Assembly (NCBI GenBank): GCA_037953625.1
Contig: CM075649.1
Location: 122,137,290-122,201,289, forward strand
Reading direction: 5' to 3'
Length of the DNA: 64,000 bases
Origin: Crotalaria pallida
Lineage: Eukaryota > Streptophyta > Magnoliopsida > Fabales > Fabaceae
Shown here: piece after piece, positions 9,761 through 20,939 of the stretch
Layout of the letters: each line of letters opens with the position of its first letter
How positions within the stretch are numbered: position 1 is the first letter of the stretch
Position numbers and translations under genes: made by a program
The notes under the pieces: generated by a model
The model's input: only the letters and a program-made list of their open reading frames with translations
The model's database searches: none
What the model was told of the DNA's origin: nothing

Positions 9761-11669
9761 ATTTCGTAGCTGGAGAACCATCTCATTGGTAAAGCTTCTG
9801 ACTATGGTTTTCACTTTTCTACGATTTTGATTTCCCGCTCCAGGTGTGGTTAGGGTCATGCCTATTTCAATGCTTGTCCTTTAATACAATGTATTTCCTC
9901 TATCTGGACAGGATCGTCAGTTTTCTTTTTGTTAAAGTTCCATCTCCCCTTTCCTTGGATTGAAATCCTCCCCCACTTAGCATTGACATACTTGGTTATA
10001 TCCATGCTAGGGGGTATGCTCATTCGTTGCTCAGAATAGGGTACACAGGTTCCCAACCGGTATCCAGAGCTGAAAAGAGGTCATGTTGTTCAGTTTTCTA
10101 TAACTTGGCGGATTCTCACCTATGCATCTGAGATGCTTGGAACTTGAAGAGAGTGAAGATGAAAAGAAGAAACATGAAGCACTCAAGGATGAGTCTCATG
10201 GTCTTTGCACGATGACCCAGGATGGACTGGATACATGTCAAACAAGAAGACAATGGAGATTATCCCCAAAGTGTGCGTTTTCAGCAAAGAGCCGTCGAAG
10301 GATGCGTTTTCTATGGATCTGCGGCTAATTGATTGGTCTCGGTTAACCGGGGTCCCATCAAATGCACAGAGTCCCAAAAGACTTAGATTATCACTTGCGG
10401 TGTTCCGACATAACATCCTGATTGCGATTCCACTTCGCGACTTCACTTTTATCCCGTTCACCTTCTACTCTTTCAAGTGAGTCTAGCAAAGTCACTCTAA
10501 AAATCAATCTTCACCACACTCGCATTCTACTTCGATGCTACTTCCTTCCCATTCGTTCAGTAATTCCAATTTGGTATAGGAATTTCTAAAGATTGATTAC
10601 ATTTGAGGGTCAAGATCAAGGTCTAGTTGTTGTTTCTCAGTTCGGTGTTATTTTTAGGAGGTCTTGTTTTATCCCTAGTTTAACTCTCATTCGATCCTCC
10701 GCGGAGCGTTAGGAATTATCTGTTTAGTAGTCCTATGGCTTATGGTATGATTACTAGTTATTTTCGCTCGGATAGGATCCGAATTGAGTCATCAAGTCTC
10801 CCCCACTTAGTATCAACATACCTGAGTAAGTCGAAGGCAGGGAAGAAACTGGGTTGATTCCAAGAATTGATAGCTAGGTTCTTAATTGGTTGGCAAGGTG
10901 GTACATGGGATTAAGTTGACTGCTAATCGGTATTATTGGTGTTGTTTCGAATTTTCTAGGATATAATGGCTCTTCATACTTACGTATATGGCTAAGTTCT
11001 CATACAAGTTAGAGGGGTGGTTCGATCATTTAGTTGGATGTTCTCGGTGGAAATATAGAATATGAGTGTCTTGAATGGGGTTGGTTTGCGAATTACTGTT
11101 TACGAGTCTTAGTAAAGATCTTATAGGATTAACGTTCAATCGGGCTTTCGACAGAGATAGAATTCCTAGATGGTTTATTCGGATCTCAACTAGATGGTTG
11201 CAATAATATAGCTTGTCAATAAATGCGAAGACCGAGGTGGTCAGTCCCAATCTCACATTTATCAACTGTACATCACTGCATTTATTGAATGATAGCATTA
11301 TCTTTTAACAGATGCAAGAGAAAGGATGGCCAATCCTGACCTTACACTCTATTAGAGAACGACACTATCACAAGGTTTTTGGTTAGGTCTCTTGTTACGG
11401 TCTTACAACTAAGTAAGGTTTTTCCTACGTGTTCCTTTAGATGGTACTCATGATTGGATTGAAGATGAGTCTTTCTTAAGTTTCACAACTTCTAGAAATA
11501 CAGGATTAGGAATTTAAAATTCCAAGAGAATTGATTTAGGATGTTCTACACTGAAACTTAATAGAGATGCAGATTTGAAAGTACCTAAAGTGTTTATCTA
11601 AATTTTTGAATCGTCTCATACCTTTTGTTGGTTTAGCTCTGATCTCCTTAAGTAGCTGCACCACAGACC
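9761..11669. other. Unassigned stretch between Gypsy tail and AlkB frame
   Basis: No recognisable gene. Two further polypurine-like strings with the shared context CCCCCACTTAG, then a short run, then ACATAC lie near 9971 and 10800, suggesting a repeated unit. Frames on both strands at 10122-10480 (68 to 92 codons) overlap each other. The longer ones start at GTG and match no family I recognise. The position downstream of the AlkB frame on the same strand would allow it to be a captured 3' untranslated region; this is inference. Confidence 0.3.
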
Positions 11670-12566
11670 TTAAGGGTGTGGACCAGGAAACTGATATTGT
11701 CGGAATGTAAGGTTGAGACGTCCAGGACGAAGTCCTGTGTCATCGAGCAATCCCTCGGGAGCTGTGTCTGGTATGATTGCCGACACTCCATGAAAGATGT
11801 GATGAGACTCGCCACCGAATATTAATACCTCACCCGACCCCAAGATAATTCTTTCTGCTTTCCTTGGATCTCTCTGGTCTCCGTAGAGAAACTCAGCCGA
11901 GTCACCAATGCAAAGTGATACTACCGGTATCCCTCTTTGCAGGCTTCCAACACTTTCATCACGGTCCTGATGAAGACCAAGCTTTCCATTCCCTTCATAG
12001 AAATTGACAATGCAGACATCAGGGGACATGGAAGGGAGTATGTCCTCCACTTCACTTACACCGCATTCCTTCTCAATTGACGATTGTGCTTCTTGCATCG
12101 CTCCCATAACCAGCTGGATGAAATGGTTAGGAACGTTGGGCGGTTTGCTTCCATCAATTACCCTTTTGTGTCCATACACTCGGGTTTGAGGATTCCAGTC
12201 TAAGCCGAGGCACATCATTTTCAGTTGGAGTCTGGCTCCGCTTGTAAAGCCTGGTTGATAAAAACCTCCAGGACCTAAGCCCATCTCACGACAGTTCTTT
12301 ACTACGCCCACTTGTTCTTCATGAGTCAGGTATTGCTTCAGGAGAACCATTCCCGGTCTCAAAATTATACTCTCCTTCTCACCAGCTTGTACCCCCACGT
12401 GTTTCTCCTTGTCTTCAATAGTCGATCTAAGCTTACCCATTGCAGAAGTTTTCCCTTCTTGAAAACAGATGTCATATGGCTTGGATTTCAAAGAATCAGC
12501 AGGGGAATTGACCACCAATTGCGGTTTCCTCACTGCACGCCCAAGCGCCCAAGCTGGCACACCCAA
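11670..12566 (-). CDS. AlkB-like 2-oxoglutarate/Fe(II) dioxygenase, N-terminus incomplete
   Basis: The frame encodes 298 residues without a break. It matches the plant AlkB-homolog family, whose members oxidatively demethylate alkylated nucleobases in RNA or DNA. Iron ligands are visible as H199-x-D201 (LGLHQDRDE) and H259 (IFHG). The 2-oxoglutarate-binding R283-x-N-x-T-x-R289 motif is also intact. Family signatures LRPGMVLLKQYL and GDSAEFLYGDQRD are present. The frame has no ATG at its upstream end: it opens at TTG inside a GC-rich tandem repeat, and the first in-frame ATG is residue 43 (MGKLRST). The true start is therefore missing, or lay in a lost exon. Plant relatives usually have introns (family knowledge, not checked), so an uninterrupted frame suggests a retrocopy or capture. 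It lies on the same strand as the Gypsy LTR and polypurine tract at 8666-9730. The catalytic core looks undamaged, so a functional gene cannot be excluded. Confidence 0.75.
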   Translation of the reverse strand: MGVPAWALGRAVRKPQLVVNSPADSLKSKPYDICFQEGKTSAMGKLRSTIEDKEKHVGVQAGEKESIILRPGMVLLKQYLTHEEQVGVVKNCREMGLGPGGFYQPGFTSGARLQLKMMCLGLDWNPQTRVYGHKRVIDGSKPPNVPNHFIQLVMGAMQEAQSSIEKECGVSEVEDILPSMSPDVCIVNFYEGNGKLGLHQDRDESVGSLQRGIPVVSLCIGDSAEFLYGDQRDPRKAERIILGSGEVLIFGGESHHIFHGVSAIIPDTAPEGLLDDTGLRPGRLNLTFRQYQFPGPHP

Positions 12567-12665
12567 GCGCCCAAGCTGGCACGCCCAGGCGCGGGCACCA
12601 CGAGAATCAGCACCAACAAACCTAGCGCGCCCAGGCGTGAGGCCTAGGGCGCCCAGGCGCGCAAG
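12538..12665. repeat. GC-rich tandem repeat (CGCCCAAGCGCCCAAGCTGGCA)
   Basis: A unit of about 22 bases, CGCCCAAGCGCCCAAGCTGG-like, repeats and then decays into GCGCCCAGGCGC strings. GC content is far above the surroundings. Similar GCGCCCAGGCGC strings occur in LTRs of Tat/Ogre/Athila Gypsy elements, so the repeat probably belongs to the LTR at 12580-13605 and marks its junction with the AlkB frame. Confidence 0.6.
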
Positions 12666-13605
12666 CGGCGAGGAAGCCCAGTTGGGCCAATTTCTGATCA
12701 GATGTTGAGGGATTTGCTTAGTTTTTAGGCTTTTGTATTTTATTATAGGTTTAGAATGAGGATTTAGGCAGTTTTTAGAGAGGGAGATTACACAATCCTT
12801 GAGAGAGAAAGGCTTGGAGAAGATTGAAGATCAACAACGGAGGAATCCAGTTGAAGATTGATGATCAGTGGAGTAATTCAGACTTGTCTATGATGATGGG
12901 TTATTCTTCTAATATTTGTTTTTCATTCTTAATTACGTGTAACTAAAACCCTTGTTAGGAAGATGGTGGATTTGCATGAATCTTAAATAGTTTATGATTG
13001 TTATGAATTGATGTTTTTCATTGAATCAATTGTTTGATTGTGTTTTTATTTTCAATATAAATCTGGATCCGTTTATGTTTTGGGAACTTAATTCTTCAAT
13101 TAAGCAATTAGGAATTGGGTATGACCATAGCAATCAAACATTATAATCGTCCATTTTGTAGGGATACTTTTGGGGATTATATAACGTATTTAATTCCACA
13201 ATTCTTAATTAATGACTAATTGATTGGTAATTTCTTAAGGGATTAAGGGTTCCAATTGAATAGGAAACACAATTGTTAGAGGAATTTAATAATTGTTATA
13301 GCTGTAATGTTGTTGATTCAATAGGAAAACAGAGATTCATGACCAGTAAATTATGTCCTGCAATGAAACCAGATTCCTAACGCTTTTTCCATCTTTTTCT
13401 CAACTCATTTAATTATTGCTTTGCTATTAGTTTTAGTTTTTAATTAATCAAATCAATTTTCAATTTTAACTTAGTTTCAAATTTCACTAGTAATTATAAT
13501 AAGGTAGAGATTATTGAAAACAATTTACAATCCTCGTGGGACGATAATCTTATTTCTACTATATTACTTGTGGATGATCTAGTATACTTGCTAGAAAGGC
13601 CAACA
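12580..13605 (+). mobile_element. Tat/Ogre-like Gypsy LTR remnant
   Basis: AT-rich sequence with a leader rich in GAGAGAGAAAGGC and ending in a string like GTGGGACGATAATCTTATTT...AGTATACTTGC. Such an end is typical of Tat/Athila-lineage LTRs (general knowledge of the group, judged by eye). Its 5' start is lost at the GC-rich junction and no internal coding follows, since pararetrovirus-like sequence begins at about 13606. No reading frame of note. Confidence 0.45.
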
Positions 13606-13619
13606 GAGCTATCAGACTG

Positions 13620-14060
13620 ATACTATCCTTACATGGAAAGAAAGGTCTCCTTGCCAGAGCTAGAGTAGCAGTGCCCGACTCTAGTTATCTTCACTATGAG
13701 AATGCTGTAATTGGAACGGTCCTCACTATACTGGATGCTGGAAGTGTGGTTCTCATCATCTTCTCCAACTACAATGTCAATCTCAAAGATCCTACCTTGC
13801 CTACACGGTTGAAGGTTAAAATTCAGATCACCAGAGCAAAACAAGTCCCTAAGGTTTTATCTGCCACTCTCCACCACTAGATCATCTATCGACTTCAGAA
13901 TCACTCGATAGATTTACCTCTCCCAAACTGTCACACAAATTCTCTCTTTGTCTGGGCTAATAATGAAGAAGATCATCCTTCTATTGTTCAGATTCTGAGA
14001 AGGATCCCAAGAGAAGAGCTAAGAAAACTCATTCCTCTTAAATGAGTTACTACTTATGAG
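13620..14060 (+). pseudogene. Florendovirus movement-protein fragment
   Basis: Translated pieces resemble the C-terminal half of the 30K-type movement protein of caulimovirids (for example the word NYNVNLKDP). In infected cells that protein lines plasmodesmatal tubules. The N-terminal half is missing at the LTR junction. The frame contains in-frame stops (for example just before 13883 and near 14043). Confidence 0.55.
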
Positions 14061-14063
14061 AAG

Positions 14064-14546
14064 ATGCATTTGGAAAGAAAGCCTATCCAGTCTTTTGAAG
14101 CCACCTTCAGAAGATCAGTCGATGGATCTGTAAAGACTTTCTTCAAGAAACCTGAAGAAGAAGCCAACCCAGCACCTTCGATCTTTCAATCCCTTATGAT
14201 CATGCTTGTGACTAGTGATGGAGAAATTCCTGTTCACAGCTTTAAGTATGATGCCAGCCCGATATATACGAACCGCATAGATGGCCATTTCATATGGGAT
14301 ATAGATCCTAGCATGTGCCACCCAGATCGTGAATGCAAATATAGTTACTTTTGGGGAAGTGATAGTGACAAAGAAGAAGAAGAGATCCCGAGAAGGAAAA
14401 GAAAATGTAAACCACCACCTCTTCCTCAAAGAAGATCTGACCTTGACAACGACCCTTGGGTAGGAATCCACCAAAAGAAGCCCAAGCCTTCCATCTATGA
14501 TGAAGCCCTTGCTTTCCTCAGGAAAGAAGGATTACTTGATCCTTAA
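14064..14546 (+). pseudogene. Florendovirus polyprotein linker/coat N-terminal fragment (160 codons)
   Basis: The longest undamaged viral piece. It opens at ATG in the track of the polyprotein and ends at a stop near 14546. It has a very acidic run (DSDKEEEE) followed by a basic RRKRKCK patch, typical of the region between movement and coat domains. A further piece of coat N-terminal type continues at 14565-14876 and carries the FPPLE motif. The separating stop is a break in what was one polyprotein. Confidence 0.6.
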
Positions 14547-14956
14547 CCTCCTAATGACACTAACTTGATCAGTTGGTCTCCCAAAGCTGCTTGTAAAACC
14601 TCTTTGACGACTCCTTCTCGCACTCATATTTCCCGCATGATGTTTACCTCTGCAGATTTCCCGCCTCTGGAAAGGATGGTAAATCCAACGGAAAAAAGAG
14701 CTTCCAGATCCTTTATCAAAGGTACAAAAATGCAAGCTGACGGTAAACACAAGCCTCTTAGCCAAGTTGGGGAAGTGCTAAATTGGCATATAGAGAATAG
14801 TAAAGCTCAGAATGCTATTATGCAAAAATTTGATGCTAAGATGCACAAACACAATACTCTTAGCCAAGAGTATTGATAATTGACGTGTCTAGGATATCTG
14901 GGATATCAAAGATGTTTTAGTCCAATTTTCCAAAATGAAGTTTGAACTGGCTTTGA

Positions 14957-15370
14957 TGTATGACGTTGGCAACTAGTCCCCGATGAAGGAACGTAGCAAC
15001 CTAAGTCAGTATTTGAGTGTGGGTTTGTGTGAGATGAGTTAGAAATACCTGAGAAGTCAAGTGGTATATATAGGATTGCTTGCGTGACTAGGGTACTCAA
15101 CTTGGTGAGATCAAGCTTATCGAGTTTTTGGGATAGCGGGAATCTCGGAAGTCGTGGTTATCCCAATTAGATTATCAGTTGTATAAGTGATCATGTTGAG
15201 AGCCACGGTGATAGCGTGACCTAGTCAACCTGGACTGAGATAAGAGCTTGGATAACTTGGGCTTGGATCATTTTGCTAACCCAATAGTATTTAGAATCAG
15301 CTTGGTCAACGTGGCCAACTCGATCAACATAGTTGACCTGGTCAACTTGGCTTAGTCATATTCCACAACA
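14957..15370. other. Foreign ~0.4-kb insertion in viral coat region
   Basis: Viral-type coding is interrupted here and resumes at about 15372. The stretch has a TATATATAGG string near 15064 and repeats of TTGACC/GTCAAC. Ends are roughly TG...CA but no 5-bp duplication fits, so I cannot say whether it is a small solo LTR or another element. Confidence 0.4.
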
Positions 15371-15371
15371 A

Positions 15372-16300
15372 TAATCTTTAGTGCTCATCTTCCATCCAGA
15401 CCCTCTCCTCCTCGTCGGCCTCATGCTAAACTCAAAAAACGAAAAACTCCCAAACTAGCTTCTTCATCCTCTTCTAAAAATGAGGAATCGGTGATAGGAC
15501 CTACTACATCAAAACCACATGGGAATGACATAGTGTAGCAGGCCAAAGCTTTCTCTCATCCTATAGTGAACCAATTAGAATTTCTCAATAACTCTTCTGA
15601 ATCAGCTCCTTCATCAAAAGCTTTTACTGAAGATGATTCAGAAAATGAGGTTGCTGATAGTGAACATATTGATGGTAGGACATTTAGAAGCAGAACCTCA
15701 CTATGAATCACCTCCAGAAGAAAGTATCGAAAGGGATGTGCCCACTCCAAGGTCCTCAAAAAGACAAGGAAATGACAGACCTCTTCTCACACTAGATGAT
15801 ATTCCCCCTGACAAATGGAGGAAATGACCGCTTGATTTTTAGGCCTGGTTAGACTCAAAATTACTCAGCCCCTCGGCAGACAAATACAGGGTGATAGAAG
15901 AATTTTGTTCCAAAATGACTGGCAGCCTAAAAGAATGGTATCTATCTCTAGGAGCAGTCAACCAAGATGTTTTTCATCGACCGAAAGATTCATATGAAGT
16001 CATTGGCCATATCCATAATGAGTTTATTGGAAATGTAGCCATTTATGACCAAAAACTCAAACAAGAGTTCTTTGAGATGAAATGTTGTTCATTAAAAATT
16101 AAAGATCTAAATCGACACTTTAGAAGAATGTCTCAAAGGTTTTATCTTTTAAATGGATTTAATGATCCAAGTCTCAAACACACTTATGTGTCATCACTCC
16201 CCAAGAATTACAGCCATAAATCTACAAACTAGCAATTAGCCTAAAATAGGATGTCTTAACCTGCACTCTCGGGGAGATCCACCAGTGCACATTGGAAGCC
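15372..16300 (+). pseudogene. Florendovirus coat-protein core fragment
   Basis: Contains the conserved caulimovirid coat region with the words EWYLSLG, MKCCSLKIKDL and RFYLLNGF, in the stretch 15891-16232. The coat protein forms the icosahedral shell. Frameshifts and stops separate the Ser/Glu-rich N-terminal region (15400-15830) from the core, and a stop at 16230-16232 ends the frame. Confidence 0.65.
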
Positions 16301-16417
16301 TATGAAAAACTCTGGAAACAACACCAACTCTTTTTAGATGCCCTTAAGCAGAGATCTAAATGCAACAAGCCTTGTAAAAAGCCACACTAAGAGATCAAGT
16401 GCAAAGACAACCATTGC

Positions 16418-16611
16418 ATGTGCAAGACCAAGAAAAAATACCACAAACAAGGCATCCGAGGTTTCTCTAAGAGGAAACACAAAAGAGCCACTGTAAAATT
16501 CTTCAAAGAGGAAAAGCCCAAGGCCAGCGGTGCTTTATCTGTGAGAAGAAAGGGCATTATGCAAAATCTAGCCCAAAGTAAACAGCCAAAGCTACAAAGC
16601 TAATCCATTTC
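16418..16611 (+). pseudogene. Florendovirus zinc-knuckle region with lost cysteine
   Basis: A Lys-rich stretch is followed by a C-x2-C-x4-H knuckle at 16531-16569 that nucleic-acid-binding coat proteins use. The fourth ligand, normally Cys, reads Ser. The Lys-rich part and the knuckle are in different frames, so a frameshift lies between them. Confidence 0.6.
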
Positions 16612-16679
16612 CTAGAACAATTTGAAGGAGACATTGAATCTCTCTACTCAGAACAAAGTGAAGTAGAGAGGGAAACTAC

Positions 16680-16985
16680 ATTCGCTCTACAAAATTTAGA
16701 CTTCCCATCCAAATCAGAATCTCATAATGGAAAAGAGTATTACCTCATCTTTCCCATTGAACAAATAGGAAGTATTCTTCCTTGCCCTTCAAAGCCTAAT
16801 TTTCCAGTTCGAATACTTGAGACCAAGTATGCCATTTCAAAAAGGGCAATTGCGTACATGGATACCGATGCAAGTTTTTCCATTATGAATCCGAAGATTC
16901 TTCCCCCGGATTCCTAGAGTTATCATACATAGTTTTTCAATGCAACAGATGGCAAAGTTTTTAAGACAAGGCTAATCGCCATCCT
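16680..16985 (+). pseudogene. Florendovirus aspartic-protease fragment, catalytic motif damaged
   Basis: Retroviral-type protease start is recognisable at 16855-16915. The catalytic Asp-Thr-Gly reads D-T-D (16861-16869) and a stop follows about 18 codons later. The remainder of the protease and all of the polymerase are missing. No working protease is possible from this copy. Confidence 0.6.
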
Positions 16986-17434
16986 TGTAGCATCGTCAAT
17001 ACGACAACTTTTTCAATACGGCTTGCCAGTCATAACTTGGCCATTGTAGCATCGTCTCGCCTAGAGAATTCCTCATTGGCTTCTTGACATTCACCGTCCT
17101 TGCCCTCCCCTATCACAATCCACGGCTGAGTACTCGTGCACAAGTATCCAATGTATCTTTCCTCTCCACTACTCCACATTTAACTCGCAAAGGTAGGGAA
17201 GTCTTTTAATTTATTTAAGAAAGGTTGGTCGACCCATTCTAAGCACCACTCCAACGTCGTAACTGTAGTCACTATGAGGAGTGCTTCTAAGGGGACTCAA
17301 CCATTAATTAGTTTTTATAGCCGACTCTCGGTAGATTACAATTTTCCAAAGGTACAACAATACTTACCCCGAAGCTTGTAACCAACAGCACTTACCAGTG
17401 TGTGGCTAGCTACTCAATTCATTCTATTTATAGC
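16986..17434 (-). mobile_element. Giant LTR family C, fragment 1
   Basis: The sequence aligns with the conserved core of families A and B (for example CCTAGAG..CTTCTTGAC..TTCAC and CCTCTCCACTACT), but is too diverged to be either. The orientation is that of A1 (minus). The start is lost against the virus remnant. It is cut at 17434 by solo LTR A2; the bases ATAGC (17430-17434) are the left target copy. Confidence 0.55.
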
Positions 17435-18116
17435 TGTAACACCCCGCAAATTCCTCGTATTGTTTTAAGTATTAAGGAGAATTATTTTGAGAAAAGTGTT
17501 TTTTGAAAAAGTATTTCCTCAAATGAATTTCTTATTTTATGATTTCAAGTGGTGAATATTTTTTTTAAGAAATGATTTTCATGAGAAAATATTATGAGTT
17601 TTAGAAATTGAATTTTTGGAATGATTGTATATTTAATATTTTTGTGCTTTAAAGAAATTGTGATTTCTAAACAAGGGTTATTTTATGAGGAAAAGATTTA
17701 TTTCCATGTATGTATGTGCATGTATGTGCGGTATTGCTATGTGTATATGCTTAGGGTTTTAAGGGAATTAAAGTGGTGGAAGAATAAGATAATGCATGTA
17801 TGTGTGAATATGTATGTTGTGTGTATGTGTATAATACGTGTGTATGTGTATATGTACATGTCTAGGATTTTATTTTTAAGATAAAGAGTTAATGGGGTAG
17901 ATTAGAACCTCAAGGAAATTAAATGAGTAGGAAAAACTTAAGTAATGAAATTAAATAAGCATAAAGTAACCTAAAGCCTAAACTTACTCCTAGATGTCCC
18001 TTTGATAAAATTCACCCATGCAATTTATTGAAGTGCCAAAATTGCCCCTCCTAGCCACACTTGAACCGAATTTCCTTGAGGACTAAAGAGGAAAAATCTC
18101 ATGTCTTTGCCTTTGC

Positions 18117-18127
18117 CTATATATAGT
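18117..18127 (+). promoter_or_regulatory. TATA-like box of LTR A2
   Basis: CCTATATATAG precedes a T/C-rich leader starting GTCGAGTGGGTG. Copy A1 has the same arrangement. About 230 bases on, GATTTG/GTGGGT (donor at 18358-18359) could end a first exon. Confidence 0.5.
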
Positions 18128-20939
18128 CGAGTGGGTGTGAAGTGTTGGCTACTTCATTTCTTCATTTTCACCCTTCATTTCTTTCATTTCCCTTCACTTT
18201 CCAAACACGCTTGTTGAGAGCAAAAATCAAGCTCTCAACACATAGAGAAAGAGAGAGAGGTCGTGAGCTAGGGAGAGGAAGAAGAAGGAACCAAGTCCAA
18301 AAACCTAAGACCTCCCTTGAAGATCCAAGAACTTAGAAGCTAGAAGACCTTGATTTGGTGGGTGATTCGAAAACTATGGAGAAGTTGTAATAGTTTAGAC
18401 TTTTTCTTTTGATCTTGTGATTCTTCTCTTTTTCTTTCTTTGCATGTTAATTTTCCAAGTTTAAATGATGAGTACAAGTGTTGTTTATGCTTAATCATGG
18501 ACTATTAAGACTAAAAAAATAACTTGTAATAACTTAAATCATGGACTTTATGATTCGGGTAAAACCTAAATGATGGATCTTAAAGTTTTTCAAACTAAAT
18601 CTTCTAGATCTAAAGGTTTGATGATGATTTTGGTTGATTTGAGTACATGCATGTGTTACTTATACTTGATCTTGAATTTTTAAGAGTAAATAAATTTATA
18701 AAACACTAGATTATGAGTTTTATAATTCGGCCAAAGGATTAACCTTTTTTTTCACAGCATGTCACGGTTTTGGCTTCTTTTTACCCAAAATGATTTTCAT
18801 CTTTAATTTGTACTACTATGATTGATTTTATGACTTGATCTACAAGATTTAAGTATACGCATGTTAATTTCTATTTGATTCAAGGATTTCTAAAGTACAC
18901 GTAAGAAATTTAAAGTGAAAACTTGGTTTGTGTGGTGATAATGATTCGGTTTTATGCTTGAAAAAGGAAATGATATTTTTAAAATTTTTATGTAAGAAAA
19001 TGCATAATTAAACCCATGAACCTTAATTTTTGCATGTTGAAAAATGAACCAAGAACCTTGTTTTTGTCATGATGGGCATTCGGCCTATGCATGCTACCTA
19101 GGATAGGATTCTTTTTCATGAAGTGACATAAAGATAATGAGTGTGTTTTATAAACTAATGCTAAGTTAAAATTGTTTGAAAATGTGTTGTGATTATTAAT
19201 TTTCTATTCGGTTTTGAGTTAAAGGTAAAAGAAATAAATGAACTAATTGGTTGAAAAGAGTTTGTGTTTAAGTAAATAGATGTGTGTGTGTGTATTCGGT
19301 TGAGAACAAAAGGAAGAGTAAATAAATTTGTTTCATGAAATAGAAAATGGAGTTTAAGTGCTTGAAATATATCAAGTTGATTTATGTGTCGTAAATTTGT
19401 AATTTTTGACTTGTTTTCTTTGATTTCATTCGGTCACATAGTGTCAATGAGTTTAGGAAGTTTAGTTGCATGAAATAAAATATACATGGTGATTTTTTTG
19501 AAAGGGATAAAGTTGTTTAAAGTAAGAAAAATAAATGTGCTTGGTTTATATCTTTGGTTCAATTCGGTTTGTAAACATACGCATGACTAAGTGTTTTGTT
19601 CTATGAAAATAAATTAATTGTGAGTTGTATGATTGCTTTGATGTTGACTAAGTTGATTATATGCCTCTAATTAATTAATGAAGTGTTGCTTGTTGTTGTG
19701 TGTCAAGTTGATGTTTGGAAAATGATTGAGTATGTAATTGATTTTGAAATTAATTGATTTTTAATAATTTGATTTGATTTGTTTGGGATTATTGGATTGT
19801 GTTTATGGCTGTCCAAAGTTTGTTTTATGACAAAAGTTTGAGTTTTAAAAGTGTTAATTTCGAGTTAAAGAAGTATTTGAAATAAAAAGTGTTTTTATGA
19901 TGTTTTCGGGGTTTTATCAAAGTGATTTTATAAAACGACTCTTTGCTGTCCAGAATTGTTTGGATTTGTTTCTTAGTTTTAAAAAGTGAGTACAAGTGAT
20001 TTAAAGTAAAGTTTTCAAGTGATATTTGATTTGAGAAAAAGCCGGATTGGAAACGGTGAATTTTTCGGTGTTTTCGAACATAATTAAGGTGCTGTCCAAG
20101 ACGGACCAGCAACCAAATAAATTGGTTTAAATTATTTTATTAAATGTTTTCAAATGGTTTTGAGGTACTTAGAGTACCATAAAAAGATAGAATTGTTTTG
20201 AGAAAATAATTACGTTTTCCGACGAGGGGCGAAATGCGTACTGAGTTAAGAAAAGGTTTTCTCATACAAGTTAATAACGTAAACTTGTTTTATTTAATAC
20301 GAGGGATTGTATAGACGAGGGATTGGGGCAGCCGGCAGCGAAAAGGAACCGCGGAGATCGAGCGCATTTAAATTTCTAGACCTCAGGTGAGAGAGAAGCT
20401 TTCCTAAGACACCGTGGTATTTAGGTGACATATTAGGACGCTCCGTATCATCTCAAAGATCGGAACTTAGTGGTTCGGAGTCAGTAGTATAAGTGGCAAT
20501 TGTTTGTGTTGTGTGGCCACTTATACGAAGGTGACAAAGACCACACTATTGTTGTATGATGATTGTATGTTGATGATATGAAATAGCATGCTTGTATGTT
20601 TATTTATTTTATCATGCATGATGATAATTATATTGATGATTAATACGAATAACATGCTGACGGACGTCTGTACGTTCTGAAAATGAATATGAAATGATTA
20701 AGTTGTGAAAGTAAAAGATACAATGGAAAAAGGAATAATGATTGGAAATGAGATATGTGCTGGAAAAGAGATAAAGAGTTGAGAATGGGGAAGAATTTGA
20801 TGACAATGATGAGGCTAAGCCAGAGCTGGGAAAAAGTGATGTTGTTTATCAAAATGAGATGTGATCTCAGTGGAGCATGGTTCCTTTGTTGATGTTTTTG
20901 GGAAGGAGACTAGTGTTGAGTTGAGCTTGCTCCTCCATT

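Larger units (their letters stand above)
13606..16985 (+). pseudogene. Endogenous florendovirus-like pararetrovirus remnant (Caulimoviridae)
   Basis: A decayed 3.4-kb viral copy, polyprotein order movement protein - coat protein - zinc knuckle - protease, as in petuvirus/florendovirus genomes. The reading frame is broken by many stops and frameshifts, by a foreign stretch at about 14957-15370, and by truncation at both ends. Reverse transcriptase and RNase H are absent because family C LTR sequence begins at about 16986. Recognition rests on conserved coat-region words such as KCCSLK-like and FYLLNG, the FPPLE motif, and the order of parts. Such copies are common and inert in plant genomes. 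This one cannot make virus from what is present. Confidence 0.7.

Noticed and set aside
10183..10480. Frames of about 90 codons on both strands
   Set aside because: The longer ones start at GTG, overlap each other and match nothing known; left as unassigned.
14957..15370. Solo LTR in the viral coat region
   Set aside because: TG...CA can be drawn but no 5-bp duplication fits.
16418..16603. A 61-codon Lys-rich independent gene
   Set aside because: It is the viral zinc-knuckle region read across a frameshift.
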